The notes: generated by a model from the letters alone, not told the origin. Shown: positions 19,868 through 28,948, counted from the first letter of the stretch. The stretch is DNA of 64,000 nt from JBJXHN01 sp046233135 (GCA_046233135.1 JBJXHN010000005.1:186001-250000), one strand, 5' to 3'. Numbers and translations are program-made.

Positions 19868-20644
19868 ATGACCGAGGACAGCTTCGGCGACGACCCTCGC
19901 CTAAGCCCTTATGTCCCGCTGCATACTCTGAAGCCGCTGGCCGAGTCGGTGTGGACGATTGACGGTCCGGTGGTTCGTATGCCCTACGGCGTCGGGACCT
20001 TGCCGTTTTCAACCCGCACAACCGTCCTGCGCCTGCCGGATGGCAATCTGTGGGTCCATTCTCCCGGCGCCCTGCCCGATTCCCTTGCGGCGGAGATCCG
20101 TGCCCTTGGCCCCGTCGCCTGGTTGATCGCCCCCAACCGCTTGCATTGGCTCGGGCTCTCCGTCTGGCAGGCGGCGTTTCCCGCAGCCGCCACCCTGGTC
20201 GCCCCGGGGGTGGAGCGGAAGGCGGCCAAGGGAGGGTTCGCGGTCAGCGGACTCCTGGATGCCCGCCCGCCCGAGGCCTGGGGTACCACCATCGAGGTAA
20301 TCCCCGTGCCAGGCGCTTTCATGACCGAAGTCACTTTTTTCCACCACCCGTCCGCGACCCTGATCCTGACCGACCTGATCGAGAACTTCGAGACTGACCA
20401 CGTGCATAGCCGGATCTTGGCCCTATTGATGCGATTGGACGGGACCTTGCATCCCAGGGGCGGGACGCCCCGCGACCTGATGCTGACCTTCCTGCCGCGC
20501 CGTCGCGCGGTCCGCGCTGCCGCCCGGCGGCTATACGCGCTGGAGCCCCGACGAATCATCCTTTCCCACGGCCGCTGTATTGAAACGGACGCACCAGGAA
20601 CGCTGCGCCGGGCGCTTGCCTGGACCGGAATCGATAGGAACTAA
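19868..20644 (+). CDS. DUF4336 domain protein (metallo-beta-lactamase-like), TetR-controlled
   Basis: The 258-residue product starts at ATG 19868 with AAGGAG seven bases upstream. It has a DUF4336 layout: an N-terminal SVWTIDGPV segment, NLWVHSPGALP, WLIAPNRLHWLGLSVWQAAF and ATLILTDLIENF. These resemble a reduced metallo-beta-lactamase fold with few metal ligands. Biochemical function is unknown. A shared operator with a TetR-SMR operon points to a role in response to a toxic compound, perhaps detoxification. This is inference from the divergon. Confidence 0.8.
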   Translation: MTEDSFGDDPRLSPYVPLHTLKPLAESVWTIDGPVVRMPYGVGTLPFSTRTTVLRLPDGNLWVHSPGALPDSLAAEIRALGPVAWLIAPNRLHWLGLSVWQAAFPAAATLVAPGVERKAAKGGFAVSGLLDARPPEAWGTTIEVIPVPGAFMTEVTFFHHPSATLILTDLIENFETDHVHSRILALLMRLDGTLHPRGGTPRDLMLTFLPRRRAVRAAARRLYALEPRRIILSHGRCIETDAPGTLRRALAWTGIDRN

Positions 20645-20802
20645 GTGAGCGGGCCACCCGCGCGAATTTGCCCGCCACACGCGATCCGCGTCACAAAACT
20701 CTCCTCTTCCCTCGCCGAATCCGTTAACTTTGTCGAGTACTGATAAACCCCCACCCGCAGAATGACGGGGCTCGGGGGGTGCGCCTCAGAAGGAGGAAAC
20801 CC

Positions 20803-21987
20803 ATGAGCGATCTTTCGGTCGCTTCGCCGGCGGCATCCCTGCTGTCTGCGGCGGAGCGGAACAGCAGTACGCCAGCCACGTCATCACCGCCCGCGTCCTC
20901 CAACACGTCTTCAGGGTCGGGGAAGGCCGCGGCCAAGGCTCCTGCCAACGCGGGAGCAGCAGCGGCCAGCACGCCGGCGACCGGCGCGGCACCAACCGCG
21001 GCAAACAGTGGAGCGGTGTCGGAATCCTTCATTCTCTCGCTGTCGGAAGCCGCCCTGGCCTTCCAGCAATCCAGTTCCACCACCCTGACCGCCAACGACG
21101 GATCGGCCGACGATTTTCTGGAAGACGGGCAGAAGGCTATCGGCTCCCTGTCCCGGGTCGCCGATCAGGCCGACGACATGGCGGATTCCATCCAGGGCGC
21201 TCTGGACGACCTGAAGGAGTCGTTCGAGAAGCTGGCCCGCCTGTTCGGCCTGTCCGACGAGGATGCCGAAGCAGGCGGCAAGGCAGTGCGAGCCGCTGCG
21301 GCCGACAAGGCCGAGGACCTGGAGTTCGGAGAGATCAGCATCAGCCGGGAGACCACCGTCGTCATGAAGGTGGAAGAGGTCAGTGTCTCCTACACCCGCG
21401 AAGGGCCGGACGGCACCACCACCGTCAGCGCTTCGGTCAGATCCGTGTCGATGGAGGTCACCGATACCATCACCGTGGGGCTGTCCAAGGGCGCGGCAGC
21501 CCGGCAGGAAGACCCCCTGGTGCTGGACATGGACGGCAACGGCCTGGACCTGACCCCTGCCGCCGAGGGCGAATCCTTCGATATGGACGGAGACGGCACC
21601 GCCGATCAGACAGCCTGGGTCGCCGGCAACGACGCCTTCCTGGCCATGGATCGGGACGGCGACGGGGCCATCACCTCGGGCAAGGAACTGTTCGGCGATC
21701 AAAACGGCGCCAAGGACGGCTTCGAAGAACTGAGCAAGCTGGACGACAACCACGACGGAAAAATCGACGAGAAGGACACCGCCTGGAAAGCCCTGCTGCT
21801 GCTGCACAGCGACGGTACCACCTCCGGACTGGCGGAGTCCGGTATCACCAGCCTGTCCCTGGATGCCATCGTCCCCATGAAGGGGCGCATCGACGACGCC
21901 GGCGATCTCGTGGCCGGATCGTCGTTCAGCCGGGCGGACGGATCGACGGGCATGGTCGGGGAACTTTACCTGGACGTGATGGTTTAA
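20803..21987 (+). CDS. EF-hand calcium-binding protein
   Basis: The 394-residue protein starts at ATG 20803 behind AGGAGG. Residues 1-70 are low-complexity Ala/Ser/Thr/Pro. A helical middle follows (QADDMADSIQGALDDLKESF). The C-terminal part carries acidic calcium-loop motifs: DMDGNGLDLT, DMDGDGTADQT, DRDGDGAITSGKELF and DDNHDGKIDEKD. The block running from DPLVLDMDGNGLDL to KELFGD is the arrangement seen in many alphaproteobacterial secreted calcium-binding proteins. There is no N-terminal signal peptide and no RTX tail, so its location is uncertain. It is an isolated gene with a terminator directly behind it. Confidence 0.8.
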   Translation: MSDLSVASPAASLLSAAERNSSTPATSSPPASSNTSSGSGKAAAKAPANAGAAAASTPATGAAPTAANSGAVSESFILSLSEAALAFQQSSSTTLTANDGSADDFLEDGQKAIGSLSRVADQADDMADSIQGALDDLKESFEKLARLFGLSDEDAEAGGKAVRAAAADKAEDLEFGEISISRETTVVMKVEEVSVSYTREGPDGTTTVSASVRSVSMEVTDTITVGLSKGAAARQEDPLVLDMDGNGLDLTPAAEGESFDMDGDGTADQTAWVAGNDAFLAMDRDGDGAITSGKELFGDQNGAKDGFEELSKLDDNHDGKIDEKDTAWKALLLLHSDGTTSGLAESGITSLSLDAIVPMKGRIDDAGDLVAGSSFSRADGSTGMVGELYLDVMV

Positions 21988-21994
21988 TAGCGAC

Positions 21995-22031
21995 CGGCCG
22001 GGCGACCGAATCCGGACGCCCGGCCGCTTTC
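21995..22031 (+). terminator. intrinsic terminator after the EF-hand gene
   Basis: CGGCCGGGCG (21995-22004) and CGCCCGGCCG (22017-22026) form a perfect 10-base stem with a 12-base loop. CTTTCC follows. The stem starts eight bases after the stop codon. Confidence 0.65.
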
Positions 22032-22128
22032 CTGCATAATTGGTGGAAAAATCGGGCACCACGCCAAATATCAGCCGGAATCAAGCCGCTATTCTTGGGG
22101 CTCGGTTTCCGGTACATAGGTGTCCATC

Positions 22129-22797
22129 ATGCGCAGGCTCTTTCACCACTGGCTTTCGCCCGGCGCCCGCAAGGTGCGGGTGGCCATCGCGGAAAAACGA
22201 CTGGAATGCGATGCGTTGCTCCAGGAAACCTGGGTGCGCGACGAAAGCTTCCTGGCTATCAATCCAGAAGGGGATGTGCCCGTTCTGGTGGAACCGGGAG
22301 GGGCCACCATCGCTGACTCCTCGGCCATCTGCGAATACCTGGAAGAGATGTATCCGGAACCCATGCTGATGGGATCCGATCCCCGTGCCCGGGCCGAGGT
22401 CCGGCGGCTGATGGGCTGGTTCGACCGCAAGTTCGCCCGCGAGGTCACCGACCCCATCGTCAACGAAAAGCTGGTCAAGCGCGCCATCTCCGGCGGGGCG
22501 CCGGACAGCCGGGCCATTCGCGCCGGCCGCGCCAATGTCCATACCCACCTGAAATACATCAGCTGGCTGATCGACCGCCGCCGCTGGCTGGCCGGGGACA
22601 TCCTGACCTATGCAGATATCACCGCCGCCGCCCACCTGTCCCTGGTGGATTACGCCGGTGACGTCCCCTGGGAGGATCACCCCCAGGCCAAGGAGTGGTA
22701 CACCCTGATCAAGTGCCGCCCCAGCTTCCGTCCGCTGCTGACCGAGCAGATCCCCGGCATCCGCCCCCCCAAGCACTACACCGACCTGGATTTCTGA
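22129..22797 (+). CDS. glutathione S-transferase family protein
   Basis: The 222-residue protein starts at ATG 22129 (MRRLFHHWLSPGARKVRVAI). The thioredoxin-like N-terminal domain has the cis-Pro region DVPVLVEPGG and the gamma-glutamyl-binding IADSSAICEYLEE. The all-alpha domain follows from about residue 90, with the N-capping motif WLAGDILTYADITAAAHLS. A GTG at 22120 is an alternative start. The natural substrate cannot be inferred. It stands alone between two terminator-like regions. Confidence 0.88.
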   Translation: MRRLFHHWLSPGARKVRVAIAEKRLECDALLQETWVRDESFLAINPEGDVPVLVEPGGATIADSSAICEYLEEMYPEPMLMGSDPRARAEVRRLMGWFDRKFAREVTDPIVNEKLVKRAISGGAPDSRAIRAGRANVHTHLKYISWLIDRRRWLAGDILTYADITAAAHLSLVDYAGDVPWEDHPQAKEWYTLIKCRPSFRPLLTEQIPGIRPPKHYTDLDF

Positions 22798-23033
22798 TCC
22801 CAGACCTGCACCTCCCGCAGCCGGGCATCCGTTGACCGGCTTCGGCGTTCTCCTCATATCAGCAGTGGGTCGCCGCGAAGGCGGGACCCCGATGGTTCGC
22901 CGCATCGAGAGTTCGGGCCTGTCCCGGGCCGGCGTTGGACCGTCACCGCGCCCTACGGCACCGCTCCGGGCTCCGGCAGGAGGAAACGGAGCGATACTCG
23001 GAATGCCAAGGTTGCTTGAAAAGGACGTTGGCC

Positions 23034-23384
23034 ATGTCGAATCGAAACATGTCGAAGCACAATTCGCCGGACCGCAATTCATCGGCCCCGATGATTGACC
23101 CCAATATGCCGAGCCTGCTGCGTCTGGCCCTGTTTCTGGTGATCGCGCTGGTCATGTCGCTGACCATGCCTCACGACCTGTTCGCTTACGGCTTCAGCGG
23201 CATGCTGGGCTTCGGGGCGTTCATCTCGGCCCTGACGGCGTCGTTCGTGCGGGAAAAGGTGCGTGCGCCGCATCTGACCCGATGGGACGAATCGGCGGTC
23301 TTGATGGCGATTTCCCTGCTGGTCGGTTTTTTCGTCGATCCCCAGGTGATCGCCCAGATGCAAAGCCAGCCGACCGGGGGGTGA
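23034..23384 (+). CDS. small membrane protein, unrecognised
   Basis: The 116-residue product starts at ATG 23034 with AAGGA upstream. A polar N-terminus of about 25 residues precedes two or three hydrophobic helices (LLRLALFLVIALVMSLTM; GMLGFGAFISALTASF; ESAVLMAISLLVGFFV). I recognise no family. The M48 protease gene begins only three bases after the stop, so the pair is an operon and the protein may be a partner or substrate of that protease. The 236 bases before it hold a small hairpin but nothing else I can name. Confidence 0.6.
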   Translation: MSNRNMSKHNSPDRNSSAPMIDPNMPSLLRLALFLVIALVMSLTMPHDLFAYGFSGMLGFGAFISALTASFVREKVRAPHLTRWDESAVLMAISLLVGFFVDPQVIAQMQSQPTGG

Positions 23385-23387
23385 ACC

Positions 23388-24386
23388 ATGGCGACAATTC
23401 CCCACACTCCCTGTCCCCACCGTACCGGCCCTCACCCGTTTTCCCCAGCATCACGCCCCGGCCGTGACCAGGGACCGGACAGCTCCCTGCTGGAGGGCTA
23501 CGGCGGCTTGGTGGCCATGGCGCTGCTGCTGTTTGTCACCGCCTGGATGCTCGCCGGCCCGCCGGGAATTGTCGTGGCCAGCGCCGCCGTGGCGACCCTG
23601 GTCCTGTTGACCCCGCGCATTCCGGCCGGCTTGCCCCTGCGTCTGCGCGGAGCCCTGCCCCTGGCCCCATGGCATGCCCCGGGCTTGCGGGCGGAGGTTG
23701 AGCGCCTGGCCCGCGCCGCCGGCCTGCCCCGGCCGCCCCGGCTCTATCTGCGCCCCATCGGCATGATCGAGGCAGTCAGCAGCGGGACCGGCAAGGACGG
23801 CGCCCTGTCCCTGAGCGATGGCGCCCTGAACCGCCTGGATCCTGGCGCTTTGCGCGCTGTCATCGCCCACGAACTCGCCCACATCCGCAATGGCGACACC
23901 CGGGTGCTGATGCTGGGCGGGACCATGTCGATGGTGATCACCGCCACCGCTTTCACCGGCTTGGCGCTGGCCCTGATTGGTACCCTGCTGACCGGGCAAA
24001 GAGCCTTGCCGCTGTGGGCAGCCATGCTGCTGGCGGCCGCGCCGAGCCTGGCGAGCCTTGCCCTGCTGGCGCTCAGCCGGCAGCGAGAGTTCGCCGCCGA
24101 CGCCACCGCCGCCCGCCTGACCGGAGATCCGCTGGCGCTGTGCCGCGCCCTCCAACTGCTGGAACGGGAAAGTGCCGGCCTGCTGTCCGCGTGGCTACCC
24201 CTGCCAGGGCGGGCGGACCGGGAACAGGGTACCGGCCGAATCCCCCGCTGGTTGCGCACCCATCCCCCCACCCAAGAGCGCATTGCCCGTTTGACAGACT
24301 TGCACCGCCAAGCATCCCTCCGGACACCAGCCGATTGGTCGATGATCGACCCGGCAGCCGGAACACGCCGCTGGCCAAGGAGATAG
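23388..24386 (+). CDS. M48 family membrane zinc metalloprotease (HtpX-like)
   Basis: The protein has 332 residues. The zinc motif HELAH lies in VIAHELAHIRNGDTRVL near residue 163, and the third ligand Glu lies in REFAADATAARL near residue 230. Two hydrophobic segments precede the motif and two lie between the ligands, as in HtpX. The N-terminus is about 35 residues longer and Pro-rich compared with HtpX. Such proteases cut misfolded or damaged inner-membrane proteins. A second quality-control protease gene of HtrA type follows at 24588. Confidence 0.87.
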   Translation: MATIPHTPCPHRTGPHPFSPASRPGRDQGPDSSLLEGYGGLVAMALLLFVTAWMLAGPPGIVVASAAVATLVLLTPRIPAGLPLRLRGALPLAPWHAPGLRAEVERLARAAGLPRPPRLYLRPIGMIEAVSSGTGKDGALSLSDGALNRLDPGALRAVIAHELAHIRNGDTRVLMLGGTMSMVITATAFTGLALALIGTLLTGQRALPLWAAMLLAAAPSLASLALLALSRQREFAADATAARLTGDPLALCRALQLLERESAGLLSAWLPLPGRADREQGTGRIPRWLRTHPPTQERIARLTDLHRQASLRTPADWSMIDPAAGTRRWPRR

Positions 24387-24587
24387 AGGGGTGCGAAAGT
24401 CGATTGGGGCGGCGACGGGCCGAAGATCGCCTCACGCCGCCCCGGTTTGATCATAGCGATACCACATTCTCAAGGTGTTCTATTAAAACAGAAAGACATC
24501 GATCAAAGGGATATGCGGCGGCCGGGTCGGAGAGGTGATCCCTCCGATCCGCTGCCGCTCCCGGCAGAGCAGAAGGAGCTTCCAGCA

Positions 24588-25808
24588 GTGGGCAAGATGA
24601 CGGATGGGAAGCGGCGGCGCTTCGGAAACCGGGTGCGCTACGGACTCACCGGCTTGATGGTCGGCGCCGGCGTGATTGTCGGCGGCATAAGTTTGGGACT
24701 CGGCCTGGGGCATCCGGCGCCGGCAACGGCGGCTTCCCCACCCCCCGTCCCGACATCGGCCGACGCCATGCTTGCCGCGCCGGCCCTGCCCGTCAGTCCG
24801 GCTTTCCTGGCCGAACGGGACGGGGTGCTGACCCTGGCTCCCATGCTGGACCGAGTGACGCCGGCGGTGGTCAACATCGCCGTGCGCCAGCACGTGGCCG
24901 TCCGCACCAACCCCCTGCTCAATGACCCCTTCTTCCGGCAATTCTTCGGCCTGCAGCCGGGCATGCAGCCCCGCCAGCGCACGGTGATGAGCGCCGGATC
25001 GGGCGTCATCGTCGACGCCGACCAAGGCATCGTGCTGACCAACAACCATGTGGTGGCCAACGCCGATCAGATCACCATCACCACCAAGGACGGCCGCGCC
25101 CTGCAAGCAGAGCTGGTGGGAACAGATCCCCAGACGGACATCGCGGTGCTGAAGGTGGAGGCCGACAACCTGACCGCCCTGCATCTGGCCGATTCGGACA
25201 CGGTACAAGTGGGCGACGTTACCATCGCCATCGGCAATCCCTTCGGCCTCGGCCAGACAGTGACCACCGGCGTGGTCAGCGCCAAGGGCCGGGGCGGCAT
25301 CATCCCCGACGGCTATGAAGATTTCATCCAGACCGACGCCTCGATCAACCCGGGGAACTCCGGCGGGGCGCTGGTGAACTCCCGGGGTGACCTTATCGGC
25401 ATCAACACGGCTATCCTGTCGGGCAACCGGGGCGGCGGCAACGTGGGGATCGGCTTCGCCGTGCCCAGCAATATCGCCCGCACGGTCATGGACCAGTTGC
25501 TGGACAACGGCTCCGTCCAGCGGGGCCGCCTGGGGGTGGCCATCCAATCCATCACCCCGGCCATCGCCGACAGCCTGGGCATGGACCGGGTTTCCGGCGT
25601 CCTGGTCGCCCGGGTCGACCCAAATTCCTCGGCGGCCAGTGCCGGCCTGCAGGAAGGCGATGTGATCATGGCCGTGGATGGCGAGGCATCGACCACCGCC
25701 GATGTCCTGCGCCGGCAGATCGCCCTGAGCCGCGTGGGCAGCACGGTGCGCCTGACCGTGCTGCGGGAAGGACGCGTGGTAGAACTCCAGGCCCGCATCA
25801 GTGCATAA
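24588..25808 (+). CDS. HtrA/DegP-type periplasmic serine protease with one PDZ domain
   Basis: The product has about 406 residues from GTG 24588, which has AGAAGGAG nine bases upstream; ATG 24597 is an alternative. A membrane anchor lies near residues 15-40. The trypsin-like triad is His in VLTNNHVVANADQ, Asp in TDPQTDIAVLKV and Ser in NPGNSGGALVNS. One PDZ domain follows (RGRLGVAIQSITPAIADSLG). This is the DegS/DegQ size class. It degrades misfolded envelope proteins or starts a stress cascade. Confidence 0.9.
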   Translation: MGKMTDGKRRRFGNRVRYGLTGLMVGAGVIVGGISLGLGLGHPAPATAASPPPVPTSADAMLAAPALPVSPAFLAERDGVLTLAPMLDRVTPAVVNIAVRQHVAVRTNPLLNDPFFRQFFGLQPGMQPRQRTVMSAGSGVIVDADQGIVLTNNHVVANADQITITTKDGRALQAELVGTDPQTDIAVLKVEADNLTALHLADSDTVQVGDVTIAIGNPFGLGQTVTTGVVSAKGRGGIIPDGYEDFIQTDASINPGNSGGALVNSRGDLIGINTAILSGNRGGGNVGIGFAVPSNIARTVMDQLLDNGSVQRGRLGVAIQSITPAIADSLGMDRVSGVLVARVDPNSSAASAGLQEGDVIMAVDGEASTTADVLRRQIALSRVGSTVRLTVLREGRVVELQARISA

Positions 25809-25859
25809 GGGCATTTTCAGGGCGGATCCGGCATAGCTATTCGAGCGTATCCCGGCCAT

Positions 25860-25968
25860 CTAGTGCATCGACCCAAACGGAGGCGTCAGCCGAAGTCTGG
25901 AAAGTTGATGCATAAACAAAGGACTAATGCACTGACCGCTGAATCGTCTGAATGAGTCAGTGCACTAG
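25860..25968. repeat. MITE-like element with terminal inverted repeats
   Basis: CTAGTGCA (25860-25867) and TGCACTAG (25961-25968) are perfect terminal inverted repeats of a 109-base unit. GGCCA flanks both sides (25854-25858 and 25969-25973), which looks like a 5-base target duplication with one extra base on the left. A 12-base motif near TAGTGCACTGAC occurs in both orientations, and TGCACTGAC (25928-25936) with GTCAGTGCA (25956-25964) forms an internal hairpin. No open frame lies inside. It occupies the otherwise gene-free stretch 25809-26135. Confidence 0.5.
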
Positions 25969-25994
25969 GGCCACGGTACATGCCGTGGCCCTTT
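25968..25994 (+). terminator. intrinsic terminator downstream of the HtrA-type gene
   Basis: GGGCCACGG (25968-25976) and CCGTGGCCC (25983-25991) form a perfect 9-base stem with a 6-base loop, followed by TTTCCCTT. It lies 160 bases after the protease stop because the MITE-like repeat sits in between. Confidence 0.65.
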
Positions 25995-26135
25995 CCCTTA
26001 CGCCATCGAAAGGATGTAACAAAAACTGGGTGGCCTTGTCCTTCCGGCCCGGCAAGCCTAGAATAGGTCGGGTTTGAGCTTTCACCCGCAACCATCCCTC
26101 TCCCGACGCCCGGGAGACTCTTCTGGAAACGGCCG

Positions 26136-26675
26136 ATGACCACAGCGCCCAAACGGGAATTGCGCCAAATCCAGGAGCTGGGAGAGTTCCTGGACCAGCT
26201 AGATCACCGCATCAGCGCCCTGGCCGATGTGGCCAAAGTGCTGGGACGCCAAGGGAGTCATCCCCCCAGGTTCGCGGATTACAGCCAGACCCGGTCGCTG
26301 ACCAGCGAGTGCCTGGCCTTTTCCATTGTCATCGAGCGGCGAATCGACATGCTGCCCGAAGACAAACGGGATGCCCTGCAAAACCGATTCAATGTCTTGA
26401 CCGTCTCGATCTGGTCAACTTTACTGGATTGTTCGCTGAGTTTCCTAAAAGCTGTTTCGGAGGAGGAATATTTGCCGCTGGGTTCGCGAGAAGTGTTCCT
26501 TCAAGAGATCAAGACCCTCTACGACGCGGATCAGATCCTGACAAATCCCCGTTATGAGGGGATCGTGCGGGAAGGTACCCTGAGAAAGCAAAAGTCTGCG
26601 GAGCGGATCCTCAACGAGATTATCGATCGGGCGCCACGCCTGCTCGACCTTACGGCTCCGTCAGCGGCGGCGTAA
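26136..26675 (+). CDS. unrecognised helical protein
   Basis: The 179-residue protein starts at ATG 26136. It looks wholly alpha-helical, with an N-terminal heptad-like stretch (LGEFLDQLDHRISALADVAK) and no membrane segment or signal peptide. FDVL-type catalytic motifs are absent and I recognise no family. The next gene, also unknown, starts 89 bases later on the same strand; the two may form an operon. GC is slightly lower than in the neighbours. Codon usage and a clear frame support it as real. Confidence 0.6.
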   Translation: MTTAPKRELRQIQELGEFLDQLDHRISALADVAKVLGRQGSHPPRFADYSQTRSLTSECLAFSIVIERRIDMLPEDKRDALQNRFNVLTVSIWSTLLDCSLSFLKAVSEEEYLPLGSREVFLQEIKTLYDADQILTNPRYEGIVREGTLRKQKSAERILNEIIDRAPRLLDLTAPSAAA

Positions 26676-26764
26676 GAAAAGATGACTTGCATATAGCCTA
26701 AAGTATTGCTTTTTCGAGGCATGGATTGGATACCAGTGTTTGCGAAAAAGCTTTAGGGAGCGCC

Positions 26765-28102
26765 ATGAACCAGGTTTCCGAACGCAATGACGCCGCCCAA
26801 GGCCGCAACGACGGCGGGCCGGCCCGGATCAAGAGCCGGATTCAGAAAGGCTATAGCATCTTGGTTGCCTTGCTGAGCAAGGCAGGCCAGGACGACCTCG
26901 TCCAGCGGCTGTCCCAACGGAAAAGCGTGGACGAAGTGATGGCCGGTGAGCCGGAACTGGTTCCGGTTCTGCTGGGCATGGCATGGAAACTGCGCGCGGA
27001 CTCGTCCTTCGCCGACCTGTTCCAAAGTCAGGAAACAGGTGCACCGGTCGACACCGAAGACGAAATGATTGCTCCCTGCGGCCGCAGCTTCAACCAGATC
27101 AAACAGAGCCATCTGTTCGCCACAGCGCGCCTGTATCTGGACCGGGCGGAACGGGAATTCGCCATTCGGGAAGCCAAACGCGCCCGCATCAAATGGCGCG
27201 AACAGCAGGAAGAGGCTCGCCAGGGTCTGAAGGGCAAGCTGTCGGGCATGCTGAGCAAGACCAAGGAGCCCAGCTTCGAACCGGAAGGTTTCCGCCGCCG
27301 CTTTCCCGGTTATGGCCTGTACGACCTGCTGAAGCCCCACCTGCGTGATCCATCCCAGTTCACCATGATCCGCGCCTACGCCCTGCTGAGCACCCGCAAA
27401 GCCGAAATTCTGGGCGACTTGCTGCCTCGCTTCACCCATCCGGATCAGGTTAAATATCTGGCCGGCCTGGATGAAACCGACATCGCCGTATTGCGCGGTG
27501 TCGCCCGCACCTATGCTGAAGTCCGCATGGGCCTGCACAAATCCCGCAAGGGCCGCAACGACCCGGCCCCACTGGACGATGCCATGGAACGCCGGCTGGA
27601 CAAGGAGGAACAGCGGGTCTTCGAAGACCTGCTGGCCAACCACCACCCGGCCATTGACCAGATCCGGACCATGGGGAAAAACGCGGACAAGCTGGTCAAA
27701 CAACTGACCCCGCTGTTCGGAGAAGACGTCTGGAAAATCATTGCCGACCCCAAGGTCGTCGACAACGTCATCAACACTCCCGATCACCTGATGTCGGCCC
27801 TGGGGCCATTCTGCCAGTTCGTGACGCCCCAGCTGTCGCAGATCTTCCTGCAGATGAACGACCAGGAAATCATCAAGGACGTGCTGCGGTTCTGTCGGGA
27901 GATCTTCAAGGCCGACGAATTCGCCCACTACCTGTCCGATTCCAGCCGGTTGGCGGTGTGGAGCTCTCTGCCCAAGAAGTTCAACAACCACTTCAAATAC
28001 CAGCGCGACGCCTTGAAAGGCGGCGCCCTGCGCAACGAAGAGGACCTGCGCACCGTTAGTGCCGGGATCTTCGAGTCCCTGCGCCAGGGCAAGGTGCTGT
28101 AA
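26765..28102 (+). CDS. unrecognised cytoplasmic protein
   Basis: The 445-residue product starts at ATG 26765 behind GGGAG. It is soluble, charged and mostly helical. A basic stretch around residues 130-170 (RAEREFAIREAKRARIKWRE) may be a coiled coil. The segment RRRFPGYGLYDLLKPHLR near residue 185 and a C-terminal WSSLPKKFNNHFKYQR region are distinctive, but I cannot assign them. No nucleotide-binding motif is visible. It sits between the helical 179-residue gene and mtgA, which starts 47 bases after its stop, so a link with cell-envelope growth is possible but unproven. Confidence 0.65.
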   Translation: MNQVSERNDAAQGRNDGGPARIKSRIQKGYSILVALLSKAGQDDLVQRLSQRKSVDEVMAGEPELVPVLLGMAWKLRADSSFADLFQSQETGAPVDTEDEMIAPCGRSFNQIKQSHLFATARLYLDRAEREFAIREAKRARIKWREQQEEARQGLKGKLSGMLSKTKEPSFEPEGFRRRFPGYGLYDLLKPHLRDPSQFTMIRAYALLSTRKAEILGDLLPRFTHPDQVKYLAGLDETDIAVLRGVARTYAEVRMGLHKSRKGRNDPAPLDDAMERRLDKEEQRVFEDLLANHHPAIDQIRTMGKNADKLVKQLTPLFGEDVWKIIADPKVVDNVINTPDHLMSALGPFCQFVTPQLSQIFLQMNDQEIIKDVLRFCREIFKADEFAHYLSDSSRLAVWSSLPKKFNNHFKYQRDALKGGALRNEEDLRTVSAGIFESLRQGKVL

Positions 28103-28149
28103 GGGATCGGCATCGGGATCCGGACAGAGGCTGAACGGAGCGCAGGCGA

Positions 28150-28911
28150 GTGACAGGCAAAGGCGGAAAAGCCTCCATGGCCTCGCACGCCCGAACCGGA
28201 CGGGATACACGCCTCAGGCGATCCTGGCTGCACCGTCTGGTCCGCCGGGCGGCGTTGACCGTGGCCCTGGTCCTGGTGGTGCTGCCGGCGTTCGGCATCC
28301 TGGTCTATCGGGTCATTCCCGTGCCGGTCACACCCCTGATGCTGATCCGGCTGGTCCAAGGGGAAGGGCTGAGCAAGGACTGGGTGCCGCTGCAATCCAT
28401 CTCTCCCAATTTGATGCGGGCGGTGATCGCATCGGAAGATGCCCGGTTCTGCACCCATCCCGGCTTCGATCTGGTGGAATTGCGCAAGGCTTGGGAAGAC
28501 TGGCAGGCCGGCGGCCGGCTGCGCGGTGCCAGTACCATCACCATGCAGACGGCCAAGAACCTGTTCCTGTGGCCGGGCCGGGATTATCTGCGCAAGGGCC
28601 TGGAAGCCTGGATCACCCCCTGGCTGGATCTGGCCTGGCCAAAGGGCCGGATCCTGGAGGTTTATCTGAACATCATCGAATGGGCGCCAGGAGTCTACGG
28701 CGCCCAGGCAGCCGCCCGCCATCACTTCAACGTAAACGCCGCCGACCTGACCATATCCCAGGCGGCCCGTCTGGCAGTGGTGCTGCCTAACCCCCGGGAA
28801 TGGTCCGCCGGCTCCCCTGGTCCCTATGTCCGCCAACGGGCAGGAACCATCGTCGCCCGCATGGCGTCCGCCCCCGTCGACAGAACGGGAGCGGTGTGTC
28901 CAAGACCGTAA
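28150..28911 (+). CDS. mtgA: monofunctional biosynthetic peptidoglycan transglycosylase
   Basis: The protein has 253 residues from GTG 28150 (ATG 28177 is possible). One membrane anchor (AALTVALVLVVLPAFGILVY) precedes the GT51 domain. The catalytic Glu is in VIASEDARFCTHPGFD, and further family motifs are GASTITMQTAKNLFL, KGRILEVYLNIIEWAPGVYG and ISQAARLAVVLPNPREWS. It polymerises lipid II glycan chains at the outer face of the inner membrane. Length is normal for MtgA. Confidence 0.95.
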   Translation: MTGKGGKASMASHARTGRDTRLRRSWLHRLVRRAALTVALVLVVLPAFGILVYRVIPVPVTPLMLIRLVQGEGLSKDWVPLQSISPNLMRAVIASEDARFCTHPGFDLVELRKAWEDWQAGGRLRGASTITMQTAKNLFLWPGRDYLRKGLEAWITPWLDLAWPKGRILEVYLNIIEWAPGVYGAQAAARHHFNVNAADLTISQAARLAVVLPNPREWSAGSPGPYVRQRAGTIVARMASAPVDRTGAVCPRP

Positions 28912-28948
28912 CCTTTCGATCCTTCGAAAACGGCAAGCCCGATAAGGG

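Noticed and set aside
22860..22900. Hairpin near GGGTCGCC and GGACCC as terminator of the GST gene
   Set aside because: The stem has a bulge and no T-run follows, so it is not supported as a terminator.
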